Origin: Cytospora piceicola
Lineage: Eukaryota; Ascomycota; Sordariomycetes; Diaporthales; Cytosporaceae
Direction of reading: 5' to 3'
Length of the DNA: 64,000 nucleotides
NCBI GenBank assembly: GCA_023375675.1
Contig: JALQBC010000008.1
Location: 124,001-188,000 of the forward strand
The position numbers and the translations under genes were made by a program. Numbering within the stretch: position 1 is the stretch's first letter; the number at the start of each line of letters is the position of its first letter. This document shows, piece by piece, positions 11,249 through 22,517 of this stretch. The notes under the pieces were generated by a model. The model saw only the letters and a list, made by a program, of their open reading frames with translations, made no database searches and was not told the DNA's origin.

Positions 11249-13166
11249 GAGCGGACTTTCGATGTTGCATCGGCAACATCGACATGGATCGAACAGACCA
11301 GCCTCGAGGGCTGGGCAGGATATTGCTACAACGGTTAGATGGCATTCCATAGCGATACGGAGTTCTGTTTACAGCGTATGGCGAACGTACATGATACCTA
11401 CTAGCCGGCATTAATACCAGAGTAGAAAAGTCCACACGGACTACCCCATACTGTATTTCACCTATTTGGTGTGGAAAATCTGCAAGGGTTGGAGGTTACA
11501 TATGTACAGCTACAGTTCCTTTGGTAGAGAAGATTTCAGTCAAGAAGCCCTTGACCAAGAACCTTTTGCATCTACATTTCATGCCTGTAGACCGGATCTC
11601 CCCCGGCCTTCCAAGGTCAAAACCAGTGACTGCCCAAGGGGGTGGTGATACTGGAGAGTGTTCTAGTTGACTGAAGACAGGAAGGTAGTGTCCAAATGTA
11701 CATCATTTCTCTGTGGCAAATGTCAACTGGTCTAATTAGGGCCTGCTATACTTTGACACAATTCATTACAGGGGCGTTCAAGTGGTATTACCTTCTAATC
11801 CATCCCATGCAACATGATGAAGCCTTGAGGAGCAGTGGCAAAGGGAACTTAGCACCAGTAAGTACTGTGCTAGATTGGTAAGAATGGAATTCACGATACG
11901 ATACATTCGCGGTTCGCTCCATTCATAATAGTGGTGGTTATTGTATAGAATTTTACGTACCTCCAGTCATTATCACCACTTTGGACCTGGGGTATGTAAC
12001 AATGTTAGGAAATCACTGTCGTCCACTAGAGTCTTGGAGCCAGCTAATTTAAACATATCAAAATAAGATACAAGCTGTGCTTGTACCTATATGACATCGT
12101 CAATAGCTTCACAGGCCCTAAAGCTCACAGTTATACCTACCCACACCCTCTCCAACACAAATCAGATCCTCCCTGACTGCCTGCTTCTCTTACGAACATC
12201 CTCCTTCTTCCTTCTTCTGCAGAGGTAGACATTGTCATCTAATGATCTTCCAACCCTCCATTACAACAGGCAAAGTTCATCCGGAACAGTCAATATCATC
12301 AGAAACAGTCTCAACCAACAAGCAGTCCCGGCATCTCTCCCTCTAGCAGAGCCAAGTACCTTCACTATCCCGGGTGCTCAGGGTAAACTGCACCTGCGTT
12401 TAGTGGCTGACATTCTGCCTATGCTGTGTCTCGCCCCGGCAACTCAACTTTGCACAACAACATCGTGAACGGCATACAGCTCGGGATTGAGCGTTGATCA
12501 ATCTTCACAAAGCCAAAGAACTTGGTGGTATCTACCTGTTCTGTTCTGTTTTCTTTCCCCATCTGACATCTGCACCATCTGAACACCTCCTCCTTCTACA
12601 AGAGGCTGACAACAAGCTGCCCCTTGCCCTCCCCTAAAGCTCAACACTGCACATACTATCAAAAACATCTTGCATACCCCAAACATCCGGTGAAATCACT
12701 ACAATCAGAACCCACAACCAACAAGCTTCACGATCTCTACCTGCCACATCCTCAGAGCACCGTTCAAGAGCTCTATTTCTGACAGCTGCTTCTTCTTTGT
12801 GTCTGTCAATTGGCACTAAACCACCCTCCAAATCTCAACACCACACACCTACACATCGTGATATCAGCCACGCTTCCGGAACACCCCGGCATCTTCACCC
12901 ACTCAGCACAAGCAGAGAAAGGTTTACCAAGTTCTACCCACTTCCTTTCACATCTTCTTCCCTTTCTTCTCTGAGCAATTGAAACGGTTTGGTCAACTTT
13001 TGACCGTCTGACACTCACGCGTACCCTCTACCTTCAGTACGAGGACGTATGCACGCTCGATCTTCGAGCTCGAAGTTGTCCTGAGGAGTTGAAGAAGACT
13101 CATTACCTTTCCTACCCTCCCCTCAACCACAAGTTCTACTAAGTTATCACGTTGCATTTCATCAAA
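11249..13166. other. Intergenic with long CT-rich leader
   Basis: About 1.9 kb. The first 850 bases hold nothing recognised. From about 12,110 to 13,160 the + strand is strongly pyrimidine-rich (runs such as CATCCTCCTTCTTCCTTC near 12,200), typical of a fungal promoter plus long 5' untranslated leader of a regulatory gene. Several short ATG-led frames lie in this leader (for example at 12,797) and could act as upstream ORFs if transcribed; this was not tested. Confidence 0.5.
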
Positions 13167-15231
13167 ATGGTCAACAACAACGAGAACGAGCGCGAGAGCT
13201 CGCCTCCTCAGGCTGTGAAGAAGCGCGCAACTCGAAGTTCCACCCAGGCCGCCCAAGGTGCTCCTACTGTTGGAAACACTAGCTTCACGACCTCAGCTTT
13301 TGCGCCTGGCGGCGACTCTGGTGCTGCTGTCCAGGGCCAAGGTTCGATGAAGTATCAGATGCCTCAGACTGGACGTTTCGAGGGTAAGTTCTCACCAATT
13401 GACGAAGGAATTGTCATTATTCTATATTCTATGTAATTTCAGAGATCACTGACATTCTATCAGACGCTCTGGTCGGCGCAGCTCCTGCGGCCACCACTGC
13501 CCAGGCTGGCGTGCCTCCTGGCTATCAGTTTGGCAGTTCCATCAATGCCTCGCCTGCAAGCGGTGCCACCAACGTGATGGGCCCACCAACTCGCAAGAAG
13601 TCGGCTGCCACCAAGTCTTCTGGCACTACCAATCCGTCTGGTACCGCGTCTGCTGCTACCGAGTCGACCAGCTTCAAGCTTCCTGTCCGAATTTCACTTG
13701 CTTGCTGTAAGTGTACCTCTCCCCCACTGTCCAACCCCCCCCCCCTTCTCCCTGCCCCACCACGTACATAGATACGTACCTCTACACACATAAACACTTG
13801 CCCCTCCCACCAATCAACTCTAGCTGACCCTTCAAAGCAAACTGCCGAAGACGCAAGATCAAGTGTGTCAAAGTCGAGGACCAGGATAGATGCGACACCT
13901 GCGAGAAGACGAACAAGTCCTGCATCTACGAGCCCACTTCCTCTCAGCTCAATCGACTGCCCCCTGGTGAAGACGATTCTAGCACTTCTGCTACCACGAA
14001 GGCTACCTCTTCCAACAACACCACCTCTTCCAACAGCACCAAGAACGCGTCCAAGGTCACCAAAACCTCCAAGGTTTCCAAGGCAGACTCGAAGATGGGT
14101 CAAACTCAAGACGACATGGCTAACGACGCCGATAAGTCGAACACCGCCGCCACCGCCTACTCCGTCGGAGACGAGGGCTCCCCCGACGTCGTCATGACCG
14201 ATCAGACCGCCCCCGCGACCGCGCCCGCGCCCGCTGCGCCCACCGCGCCCACCGCGTCCAAGCGCAACTCCGGTCTCGAGCTCTTCGACAACTCTGGCGG
14301 ATTCGAGATGTACCAGGAGGCCGCTGACGGCGGTACCACTTCCTTCTTCGACGCCGATTCGACTGGAACCGGCCAGCCCAACTTGGACTCCCACGCCGGC
14401 CCCTCCAACACCGCGGGACACGCAGCCGACCAGTACGCGTTCGGCCCCACCGCGGACCCCGACAACCCGTACGGACTCGACGAGGACTACCTGGAGAGCC
14501 TTGGCGCCGAATTCAACACCGCCGGAGCGCTTCTCGACCAGTTCGAGTTCGAGCGCAACGCGTGGCCCGACGAGTACCCCGTCCGCGACGTCCAGGACGA
14601 GCCTGCTGACTACAACTGGTTCGACGACCCCTCGCCCGCCAGTGCCAAGCAGCCACAGGCCCAGTCCGCTGCCGTTCAGCCCGAGGCCGTCCAGCCCGAG
14701 GCCATTGATCGCGAGACCGGCCGCGAGAGCCCCAAGATCACCGTCGTCTACCGAGGTCCCGTCCAGGCCCCTGCCGGCACCACCCTTGCGACCCAGCCCG
14801 ACCAGAACGCGTTCGCCCCCGCCGCTGCCACCGAGGCCGTCCAGCCCAGTGCTGCGACCACCGCCGCCTCGCAGCTCAGCGACCGGCAGTCCTTCCAGGC
14901 CGCCATGGGCCTGCCCGAGCCCGCCGAGGACGACTACACCGAGACCGTCGCCTCGTACCTCCAGAACCCGGTCCTGATCCCCGGCACCGCCGACTACGCC
15001 TGGTCCTGCGCCAAGCTCCTCTACCTGGTGGAGAAGGCCCGCGCCGACAAGGTGCGCCGAGACGGCGGCGGTGCCGGCGCCGCGGCCGAGCTGGAGCAGC
15101 TCGACGCCCGCGCCGAGGTCCTCCGCCAGGAGGCCGTCGAGAAGTGGGAGGTGGCCAACGCGGGCCGCCAGGAGGGGGCTTGGTACGACCGGGTGGGTTT
15201 CGAGTTCCTCCGGGCCGCTGCGCCCAAGTGA
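13167..15231 (+). CDS. Zn2Cys6 transcriptional regulator
   Basis: Three exons (13167-13383, 13464-13706, 13838-15231) encode 617 residues. Both introns (80 and 131 nt) have GTAAGT donors and CTGAC branch sites. The second intron splits the zinc cluster: joining gives CSNCRRRKIKC, then C-x2-C-x6-C, the classical C-x2-C-x6-C-x8-C-x2-C-x6-C binuclear cluster (Cys153, 156, 163, 172, 175, 182). The cluster is internal, after about 150 residues rich in Ser, Ala and Thr, rather than at the usual N-terminal position. The rest is low-complexity, rich in Ala, Pro, Thr and acidic residues, with a more ordered C-terminal helical part (YAWSCAKLLYLVEKARADKV). No fungal-TF middle homology domain is evident. 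Expected role: nuclear DNA-binding regulator. Third-position GC is very high in exon 3, which creates a long antisense open frame. Target genes unknown. Confidence 0.9.
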
Positions 15232-15245
15232 GGCGGGACTCCCCC

Positions 15246-15409
15246 CGGCCGTAGGGCCGATTGTACTTGTACTTTGTTTCTGTTTTTTCTTCTGCCCGGC
15301 GAGGCAATTTGGCCTCAACCCCGACTCAGGGGGGCCACCCTCGGAAGGTTCGCCTTCCGAGGTGGAAGGGGGCACGTCGGCGAACGGCCCTGTGCCATTA
15401 CGGCACAGG
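15246..15409 (+). other. Array of five stem-loops downstream of the Zn2Cys6 gene
   Basis: Five perfect inverted repeats follow each other: CGGCC/GGCCG (15246-15259); GAGGC/GCCTC (15301-15316); CCCC/GGGG (15319-15332); a 10-bp stem CCTCGGAAGG with a TTCG tetraloop (15339-15362), extended by CCA/TGG across a one-base bulge; and an 8-bp stem CCTGTGCC/GGCACAGG with an ATTAC loop (15389-15409). UUCG-capped stems are known to be unusually stable in RNA. The array begins 15 bases after the stop codon, so it is probably in the 3' untranslated region. Function unknown. Confidence 0.75.
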
Positions 15410-15417
15410 TAAAGGAT

Positions 15418-15450
15418 ACCAAAAAATAAAACCAAAAAAAAAAAAAAACC
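15418..15450 (+). repeat. A-rich tract
   Basis: A run containing AAAAAATAAAACC followed by about 16 consecutive A residues. It may contain the polyadenylation signal (AATAAA-like) of the Zn2Cys6 gene, or be simple-sequence expansion. Confidence 0.6.
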
Positions 15451-16111
15451 CTCTGAGTGCCCAACAAGTGCTTTATGTGCTATCGTGAAAGATGTGAAAT
15501 CAGATAACCGGAACAGTAAACGGTGACTTTGCAGGCGGTAAGAGCAGTGTGTGGAAGGGACGACGTTGAAAAGCTGAGTCATCGATATTGGGTTACATAA
15601 GTAAGTACTTAAGTAAGCAATCATGGTTGTCGATATGGTGGTGACCCTCGATGACACTGTCACACTGGCCAGCATGGCAACGGCAAAGCGAGATGGGTGA
15701 GTATAAGAATATTTACCACGGAGGAGACTTTTGGTGAGAAATGAGCCGTTTGTAGGTTGTCCCGATTGTCCCTAGTTAAAGGCATAAGGTTGGAAGTGGT
15801 TGGAAGTTTGCCCAGACAACCGCCCAGACTCTGGTGCTGGAACATTGAAGCAACCATGGAAGACGATCACGATGTTCAGGTTCACAAACACGTTCAAAAG
15901 GCACTCGTATCGCTCTCATCATATCATCAATCATTCATACAACGGTCCGATCGGTGGCACCCCTAGCTCATTAAATGTCCGCCGTCCTTTTTTCCTTTCC
16001 TTCTATCGAAACCAATACACATTTTTTCCGGATCCGCTCACTTTACGTGATGTAATAACCACCTAGTCTGTACCCCTTGTCCACCCAGCCCTTGTAGGGA
16101 ACAATTCATCT

Positions 16112-19100
16112 TCAGTCCGACTCAGGAGGCTGATAGTACTCCCTGAACCGCTCCTTCTCCGCCCATCCAAGATCCCTCACAACAGCCCAACAGTACAACA
16201 GCAGATCGGGAAAGCGCGTGGTCCAGTAAAGCAAGTACCCCTCAGGTACCGGCCCCACCCTCTTCTGCAGCGCCTCCGGCATGTCCTCGTAATGGTTCTT
16301 CTTGTTGCGCAGCGCACGGAGAAGGTCGAGCAGTCTCGAGCCAGTGTACTTTCTTTGTTTGCCGAGGGAGTCGACAAAGTCCTTGCTCAGACGCGCGAGG
16401 AAATCGCCATTAGGGATAACCTCTGCCGCGCCATCCTCGAGGGTCTGGAGCTCGAAGCTCGGTGGGTCTCGTGGCTCCCGTTCGAACACATCTGAAACGT
16501 CGCAGAGGAATTGGAGGCGGTCCTTTGGCTTCCAGAAGAAAGGATGCGACAGGATCTCCCTCGCCTTTGGACGTTGCTTGGGGTTGGCGCTGATCATTGT
16601 CTCCACAAGGTGCTTGGCCTCCCGTTGGTACTCGCCGAGAACCTCGAGCCTATCGAGGCTGTAAGTGCCCTTCCTAATGTTGACCTCACGCATGAACGAA
16701 CCACCACAGTCGAATGGGTGTGTGCCCTGGGTAAGCACGTAGAAGAACACAATGCCTAGCGAAAAGATGTCGATGGACCGTGTCACACGTCGCCGATGGT
16801 CTCCTTGTTGCAGGTTGCTGCTGACGTTTCCACTGTGCGTTGAGCTTGCGTCTACGAGCATCGGGCCAGTCGTAGATGACGCATCGTCATCATGTAGTAG
16901 CTCGGGCGCACGCCACCCCACCGTGCCCGCGTTGTGGGCGGTCGTAGCACCAAGGGATGATTGTCCATTTTCCAGCTTCTTGCACAGTCCGAAATCTGAC
17001 ACGAGGATACGTGGCCGACCAGATTTCCTATCCATAGTGATGAGAATATTCTGTGGCTTCAAATCACGATGGACTATGGAGAATCTTAGTTACAGATCTT
17101 ACAAGGCGCAAGAGAGAAGAAGAAAAGAAACCACTTACCGATCTGAAGAGAATGGAGATGGTCTATACCCCTCGTGATCTGTCTTAAAACCCTGAGCGGA
17201 TCCTTTGACCCTGCTTCCGCAAGCGCCCTAAAGTGTGATGGCTTCTCCACGACATCAGCCAACGAGGCCTCGCATAGCTCCAAAGCAATGTAAATGAAAT
17301 CGCCACGCTCCAGCTGTGCGTAGTACTGGATGACATTGTCGTGACGGTCGACTTCGCGCAACAGCCTCGTCTCCCGAGAGGCAATGTCGTAGAAGGACCG
17401 CAGCATCCTCTTCACGGCCACGGGTCGATCCTGCCACTTGCCGGCAAAGACGACGGTCCCGTTGCTTCCGGTACCAAGTTGTTGCTCCTGGATGACCTCG
17501 AGGCTGTCGTCAATCCTGAGAATAGGTATGGACACATTGCCCACGTCGTCGGGGACAGTCATGATGTCGGGCTCAGGTCCTCGAGCCGGCTCACCCAGCT
17601 TCTTGGCGTAGTTGACGGCTTCCTCCACCTCGTTCAACTGTTCGTCATCCGCCGACCCAGACTCAGCCTTCTTCTTTTTGTGCATCTTGCCGCCTCTCCG
17701 ACCACGATGCGCTTTCTTCTTCTTCTCGGGAGGGTTTAAAGCACCATCGGCAACCACGGTCTGGACCTTGGCCTCACCAGACAGAGCAGCCTCAGTATCT
17801 GTTGCGGGTGCATTTGGATCCGACGCCGGCTTGTCCCCAAGGACAAGCACGTCCGCATCTTCCTTCTCAGGTTCCGTTTCGGCTTTTTCGGGCACCTGGT
17901 CGTCCTCTCCAATCTGGAGTTCGGACGACTCATCTGACGAGTCCTCGTCCAGATCGACTTGGAATCCTCTGTGTTTCAAGACGCCCTTAGCCCAGCCAAC
18001 GGACTGCTTCCGGGCCCTTTTTGCGCGGCGGATTATTTCGTGCCGATAGGCGAAAAGGGCGATCATGAGAAGCGAAGCGACGAAGGGGTTCGTGAAGGCC
18101 TCGATAACACTGTTGGCAGCGTCCTGGGGAAGCTTTTTTACCCGCTCGATTACGGTGCTGCTTGGACTGGGAGCATCAATAGCGAGGGTAGGGACATCTG
18201 GATCGTCATGCGAAGGGCCATCCAACTGTGGCAGTTGTGGTCCGGACCTTGAGGCGCCCGGCAGGAGTGGAATTTGAGGTCTGAACCAGGGCTTGCCAAC
18301 GAAATGTTGGCCCACAAGAGCCTCGGAGAGCTGGGCCATGTCGAATTCATCTCCCCACAGCCCATCGATTTGGTTGATGGGGGCGACTGGGCCCTTGGTG
18401 ATTAGCGGGTATGCTCGAGCAGACAAGGCATACCAGTTGCCCCCGACTTGATCCAGGAATATAGCACCGGTCCTCAAGAGAGCTTCTTGTTCATCCTTGG
18501 CTGGCAGCGGCGGCTGCGGCAGGGCGGTAAGCTGCAGATTTTCGTCTCCCCCCTTCGAATCACTATAGCGGCGAACGGGGCGCATGAGATCAAACGCTCT
18601 GGCAATGGGGGTGGGAAATTGCTCGACAAAGGATTGCCGATTATGTGCCTCTCGTTCAAAATCGAAACCATACACCCGACCGTCATGGCGGCTAGTAACG
18701 TAGATCTTGTCCATGGTCGCCGAATATTGGCGCATCAGGTCTTCATCCTTGATGTTGGGACTCCATTCGGAGTACTTCAAAGTGGCGACAGGGTATCCTC
18801 GCGGGTTAGATATGCCGACGGTATATTCGGTGCGACCCAAGGTGATGGTGCCGCTGTGGCATTCCTCGGCGTTGACACTCGCGACAGGATCTAGAGGACG
18901 AGGACAACTGTCGAAGGCGTCGTCGGCACCGGAGGCGTTAGGGCCGAACCATCTAATAGCACGGCCAGTAGCAGCGTCCAACGTAAGCACGTTCGTCTTC
19001 TTCTCACCGGTGTATACGAGAGAGAACTCCTTATTCTCGTAGGGTGACATCTTCTCGACCAGGGCCTTCATGCTCAGGCCAGTGGACATGAGGCCGCCGG

Positions 19101-19755
19101 AGTGACCAGGAGTCCACATGTATATGTCGCCATCCCCGTTGGGCTCGACTGCCCATACGCTCTGGTCCCAGATGGTGTTGGAGTCGGATTCGACGACAGC
19201 CTTGTCTCTCCTATGGTGTTTAGTCTCGACCATGGGCTGGCCGAGGGATATATGCCAGCGCTCCTTTCCAGTCCTCCGGTCGTTGGCGTAAAGGTCTCCA
19301 TCGATGGTCGCCAAAAGAACGAAATCTTCCACTTCCCAATCCTCAAGCGACCTGGCAGGGGTCAAGTGGGGAGGGGCTCGGACGGATCCCTCAGTCTCGT
19401 CGACGTTGGGACCCGGAGCCGCAGCAGAAATAGCGCTCGCATCGTGAATAATTATGTCATTGTAGGGTTGAATGTTGGTTTGGCCATGCAGGTCTGGGTG
19501 TTCGTGCTCGTCTTCCTTGACGGACCTTATGTAGGGTGATTTCCGCTGCACGGCAGCCGGGGGAGTTTCGATGAGGTCGTGGTCGTGTGTCAACGCAGTT
19601 GCGGCAGAATTGCGGATGACGCTGTGCTGGATGGGAGGTTCATGTCGGGTGGCCTCGACGAGTGGAAGGACGGGCAAGAGGACGGCGGCGAGGGCCCAGA
19701 ACTTTGTATTGTTGTACCGGACATGCCTTCCTTCGCCTGGAGGCCGTCGCGGCAT
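16112..19755 (-). CDS. ire1: IRE1 unfolded-protein-response kinase/endoribonuclease
   Basis: ER membrane sensor that splices HAC1-type mRNA after unfolded-protein stress. Two exons on the minus strand (19755-17139 and 17073-16112; 65-nt intron, GTAAGT donor) give 1192 residues. I chose the ATG at 19755 because a signal peptide follows (FWALAAVLLPVLPLVEA, residues about 19-35); the frame stays open to an ATG at 20004. Luminal beta-propeller repeats run about 140-460 (LLATIDGDLYANDRRTGKE). A membrane helix spans about 555-571. The kinase has the glycine loop GTGSNGTVV (761), VAVK (Lys782), HRDLKPQN (Asp876, interrupted by the intron), DFG (Asp899) and APELL. The KEN RNase keeps all four residues known to be catalytic in yeast, with the same spacing: Tyr1115, Arg1128, Asn1129 and His1133. 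Length fits the family. Convergent with the Zn2Cys6 gene. Confidence 0.97.
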
Positions 19756-22517
19756 CTTCTTTAAGACCCCGTCTATGAGAGCGGGGGAAAGATCATCGGC
19801 GAATATTGGATATTGGCGAGTACTGTTGGATGGATGGGTGGTTGTCCAGAAGATATGTAACAAAATCGAAGGTCGGTAATCGTCCCGGGTCAGTCGGTCG
19901 AAGTTGTTGGGGAGGTTGTGTGAATAGGGCCAGGACGGCACAAGAGCCAGAGGGGTTCTCGGTCGAAGTCGGCTAGCTAGCTGGGTCGTGTGACGGTAAC
20001 TCAACCCATCAAGACAGCCTAATAGCGTTCAACAGTCGAGGTGGTCAGACGGCCAGTGCGAGAGAACTGATCGGTAGTGCGTAGCTATTGAGATGGGCCA
20101 GGTGCTTTTCTTCTTCTTCCCGAGTCGGTGCGTCGGATCGATCAAGTTTTGGGTTCAGGCAAGCTTGGAGATGTAAGGAAGGTCAGGTATCGATGGCCGG
20201 CGACCGAAGACGGGTCGAGTAAGGGAGGAAAAGGAGAGTCGGGCTGTCGAGCTGGGTTTGCGTATGTGCTGACAACCGTATTACACAGGTTTTGGCAAGA
20301 TGCTGGATTATGTCTTGGTTTGATGTAGTGTGTGTGGTGTGTGTGTGTGGTACCGGTATGTGGTGTGACAGTTTGTGGTTAGACAAGAGGGCTATTGAAT
20401 TCCAGCAGCGGTCGGTGAATGAATGCCAGAGGTGCCCATGGACCATGGCCGCAGGTGTGGATATTATTGATGACTGGATGGGGAATGGGGCCGTGTTCCG
20501 TTCCGGGGGGGTTCAATGTCTGCAATTGCCCCAGTGAATGGTTCAAAGTGCTGTGGAAGCTGACGGACTCGGGGAAAAGAACTCCACATCAGATGCACAA
20601 AGAAGGAGGGACCTTTTCAAGTGAACAAGGGAGCGAAGGGGCGGAAGGGAAGAGGGGATGTGTGGGTATCAGTTTCTGGGGTGTATCGAGTGTATATGGA
20701 CTACTAAGCATCCATGGATGTTACTAATTGTTTAAGTAGGTATTCTTAGCCCGGCTGGCTTGGCTGGGCGCTTGGCTCTCAGGCTCTCTCACTTCCGACT
20801 CCAGGGCTGAACGTATTACCTAGATACCTAGATACTATGCAGCGATGGGGACAGTAACCTTGAGATCTACTGTACATACCTACCTAGTACCTAATTCGGT
20901 ATGTAATGCTAGTCAAACCCTCCATGGATCCCTCCCAATATATTCCAGTAAATCATTGACCATTGACATGATTTCGACGTATAAAAGTGTTGCTCAATAC
21001 CTAGGTAGACAAGGGCGGGCTGCTTTGCACCGGCACCGGCTCCGGCCGGCCGGACGACTCCAAGGCTGTTCTTACTACTACCTTGGAAGGTTAGTACTTA
21101 AAGTACCTGAGTACCTAGGTGACTACCAGTAGATTTCACTCCGAGGCGTGATTATATGAAGCTCGGTAAAATGTCATCCTCCTCACACACACACAGCCTG
21201 AATTGTTACCAGAAACACCTGGGCAGAGCTGACGACGACCAAGACACACACACAACCCTCAACAGTTCATTCCATCGTCAAGCCCCATCGTCCTCCATTC
21301 TGTTTTCATTCCTCATTCTTGTGCTCCCCAACGAGTCGAGGTGGGTGTGACTTGCAAGCGGATGACTTGAGAGACCAGCCAATACGAAACCACTCAACAG
21401 AACCATGGATTCCGACTGTTTCACTTTGGGGCCATTGTTGCCCCCCGAGTTTCCATATATATCTACTAACCCGGCTGCATGGCTCCTTGATGACGTTTCC
21501 GGCCCCGTGTTCTTCTCACATCACCACAGTGGCACAGCAAGATCAGCCATTCAGATACGTAGGATACCTGGTAGATATCCAGTCCATCACCATCAGAACT
21601 GCCTGATTGCCTGATAGCCTGATAGCCTGAACGCCTGTCCCTCTTCTGCCCCTTAAAGAAAAGTCAAGCCTCTGCCTGTCAAGGTCATATAAGATTTGCC
21701 ACACTCCTTTCTACATACTCCACCCACACTTGCTCTAGAAGGCAGGAAGGCAGGCAGGCAGGAAGGGTCCTGCAGCACTTAAAAACTGGAAAGCAAAGCC
21801 CCGACGAACGATCTCGGCGTTGGTTGGTACCGGCCTGTTCCTGGTACGGATCGGCCCTTTCAGTGCTGCAAGGGGAAGTACAGTACAGTACTTCGGCTAC
21901 CTAGGTAGGTACCTATATTGGATGTCAGGTATCTACGTACCCAGGTAGTCAGGCTGTTCGGGGCTGGCAGGGCTGGCAGTACTGTGGTAGCTTCTCGTAG
22001 ACGAACATAACCGTCCAAGTCGGGCTGTCGGGCACTGCGAGCAGAGTGAGTAGAAGCATCTGGAAGAACCTGTATCAATCCTAGCTACCGAGGTACCCAT
22101 AATAAACCTTGAAATGCAAGGCCCTCGGGAGCTAGGCTTGATACATCCGCGCTCTGTATACACCTGGGCACTCTGTATTAGTACGCACAAATCCAGTACG
22201 TAAGGAATTCCAAGCTCCCTCCTGCCTCCCTCGTTTCACATGTCTCCCTCGAAGCCAACCTTTCAAGGGTGTCATCTCACTCTGATTCATATTGCACGAC
22301 GCGCCCCACCCCGCACGCGCTCGGACTTGATATTTTCCAAGTATTCACCCGGACATTGAGTAGTAGATCAACAGCGCTATGGTTTGATGACATCAATGCT
22401 CACGATGGAGGCATATCCACGGATTATAGCGCAGCTAGACAGCTCGATAGCAACAAGACCGGCAGAACAGACGGCACCGCGTCGCGGACACCATACGCAC
22501 ATCACTGCCCAGGTGCT
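19756..22517. other. Intergenic, palindrome-rich, no gene seen
   Basis: About 2.8 kb upstream of IRE1 and downstream of HEL2. No credible coding frame. It contains a GT-rich run near 20,327-20,350, several ACCTAGGT-type palindromes between 20.8 and 21.9 kb, and a GGAAGGCAGGCAGGCAGG run near 21,745. IRE1 promoter elements should lie in 19.8-20.6 kb. Confidence 0.5.
20998..21007. repeat. TACCTAGGTA palindrome
   Basis: A perfect 10-bp palindrome. A further perfect copy lies at 21898-21907, a 9/10 copy at 21112-21121, and another perfect copy far away at 57295-57304. Confidence 0.7.

Larger units (their letters stand above)
15232..16111. other. Convergent intergenic region
   Basis: About 880 bases between the tail of the Zn2Cys6 gene (+) and the tail of IRE1 (-). 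It holds the stem-loop array at 15246-15409 and an A-rich tract at about 15,418-15,450. No coding frame is convincing. Confidence 0.7.

Noticed and set aside
13525..15675. 716-codon open frame on the minus strand over the Zn2Cys6 gene
   Set aside because: It mirrors a gene with very high GC in third positions; the antisense product is low-complexity Gly/Val/Leu-rich and the sense strand has the zinc cluster and proper introns.
19756..20004. Upstream ATG at 20004 as IRE1 start
   Set aside because: It would put 83 non-conserved residues before a good signal peptide; the ATG at 19755 fits an ER-targeted protein of normal length.
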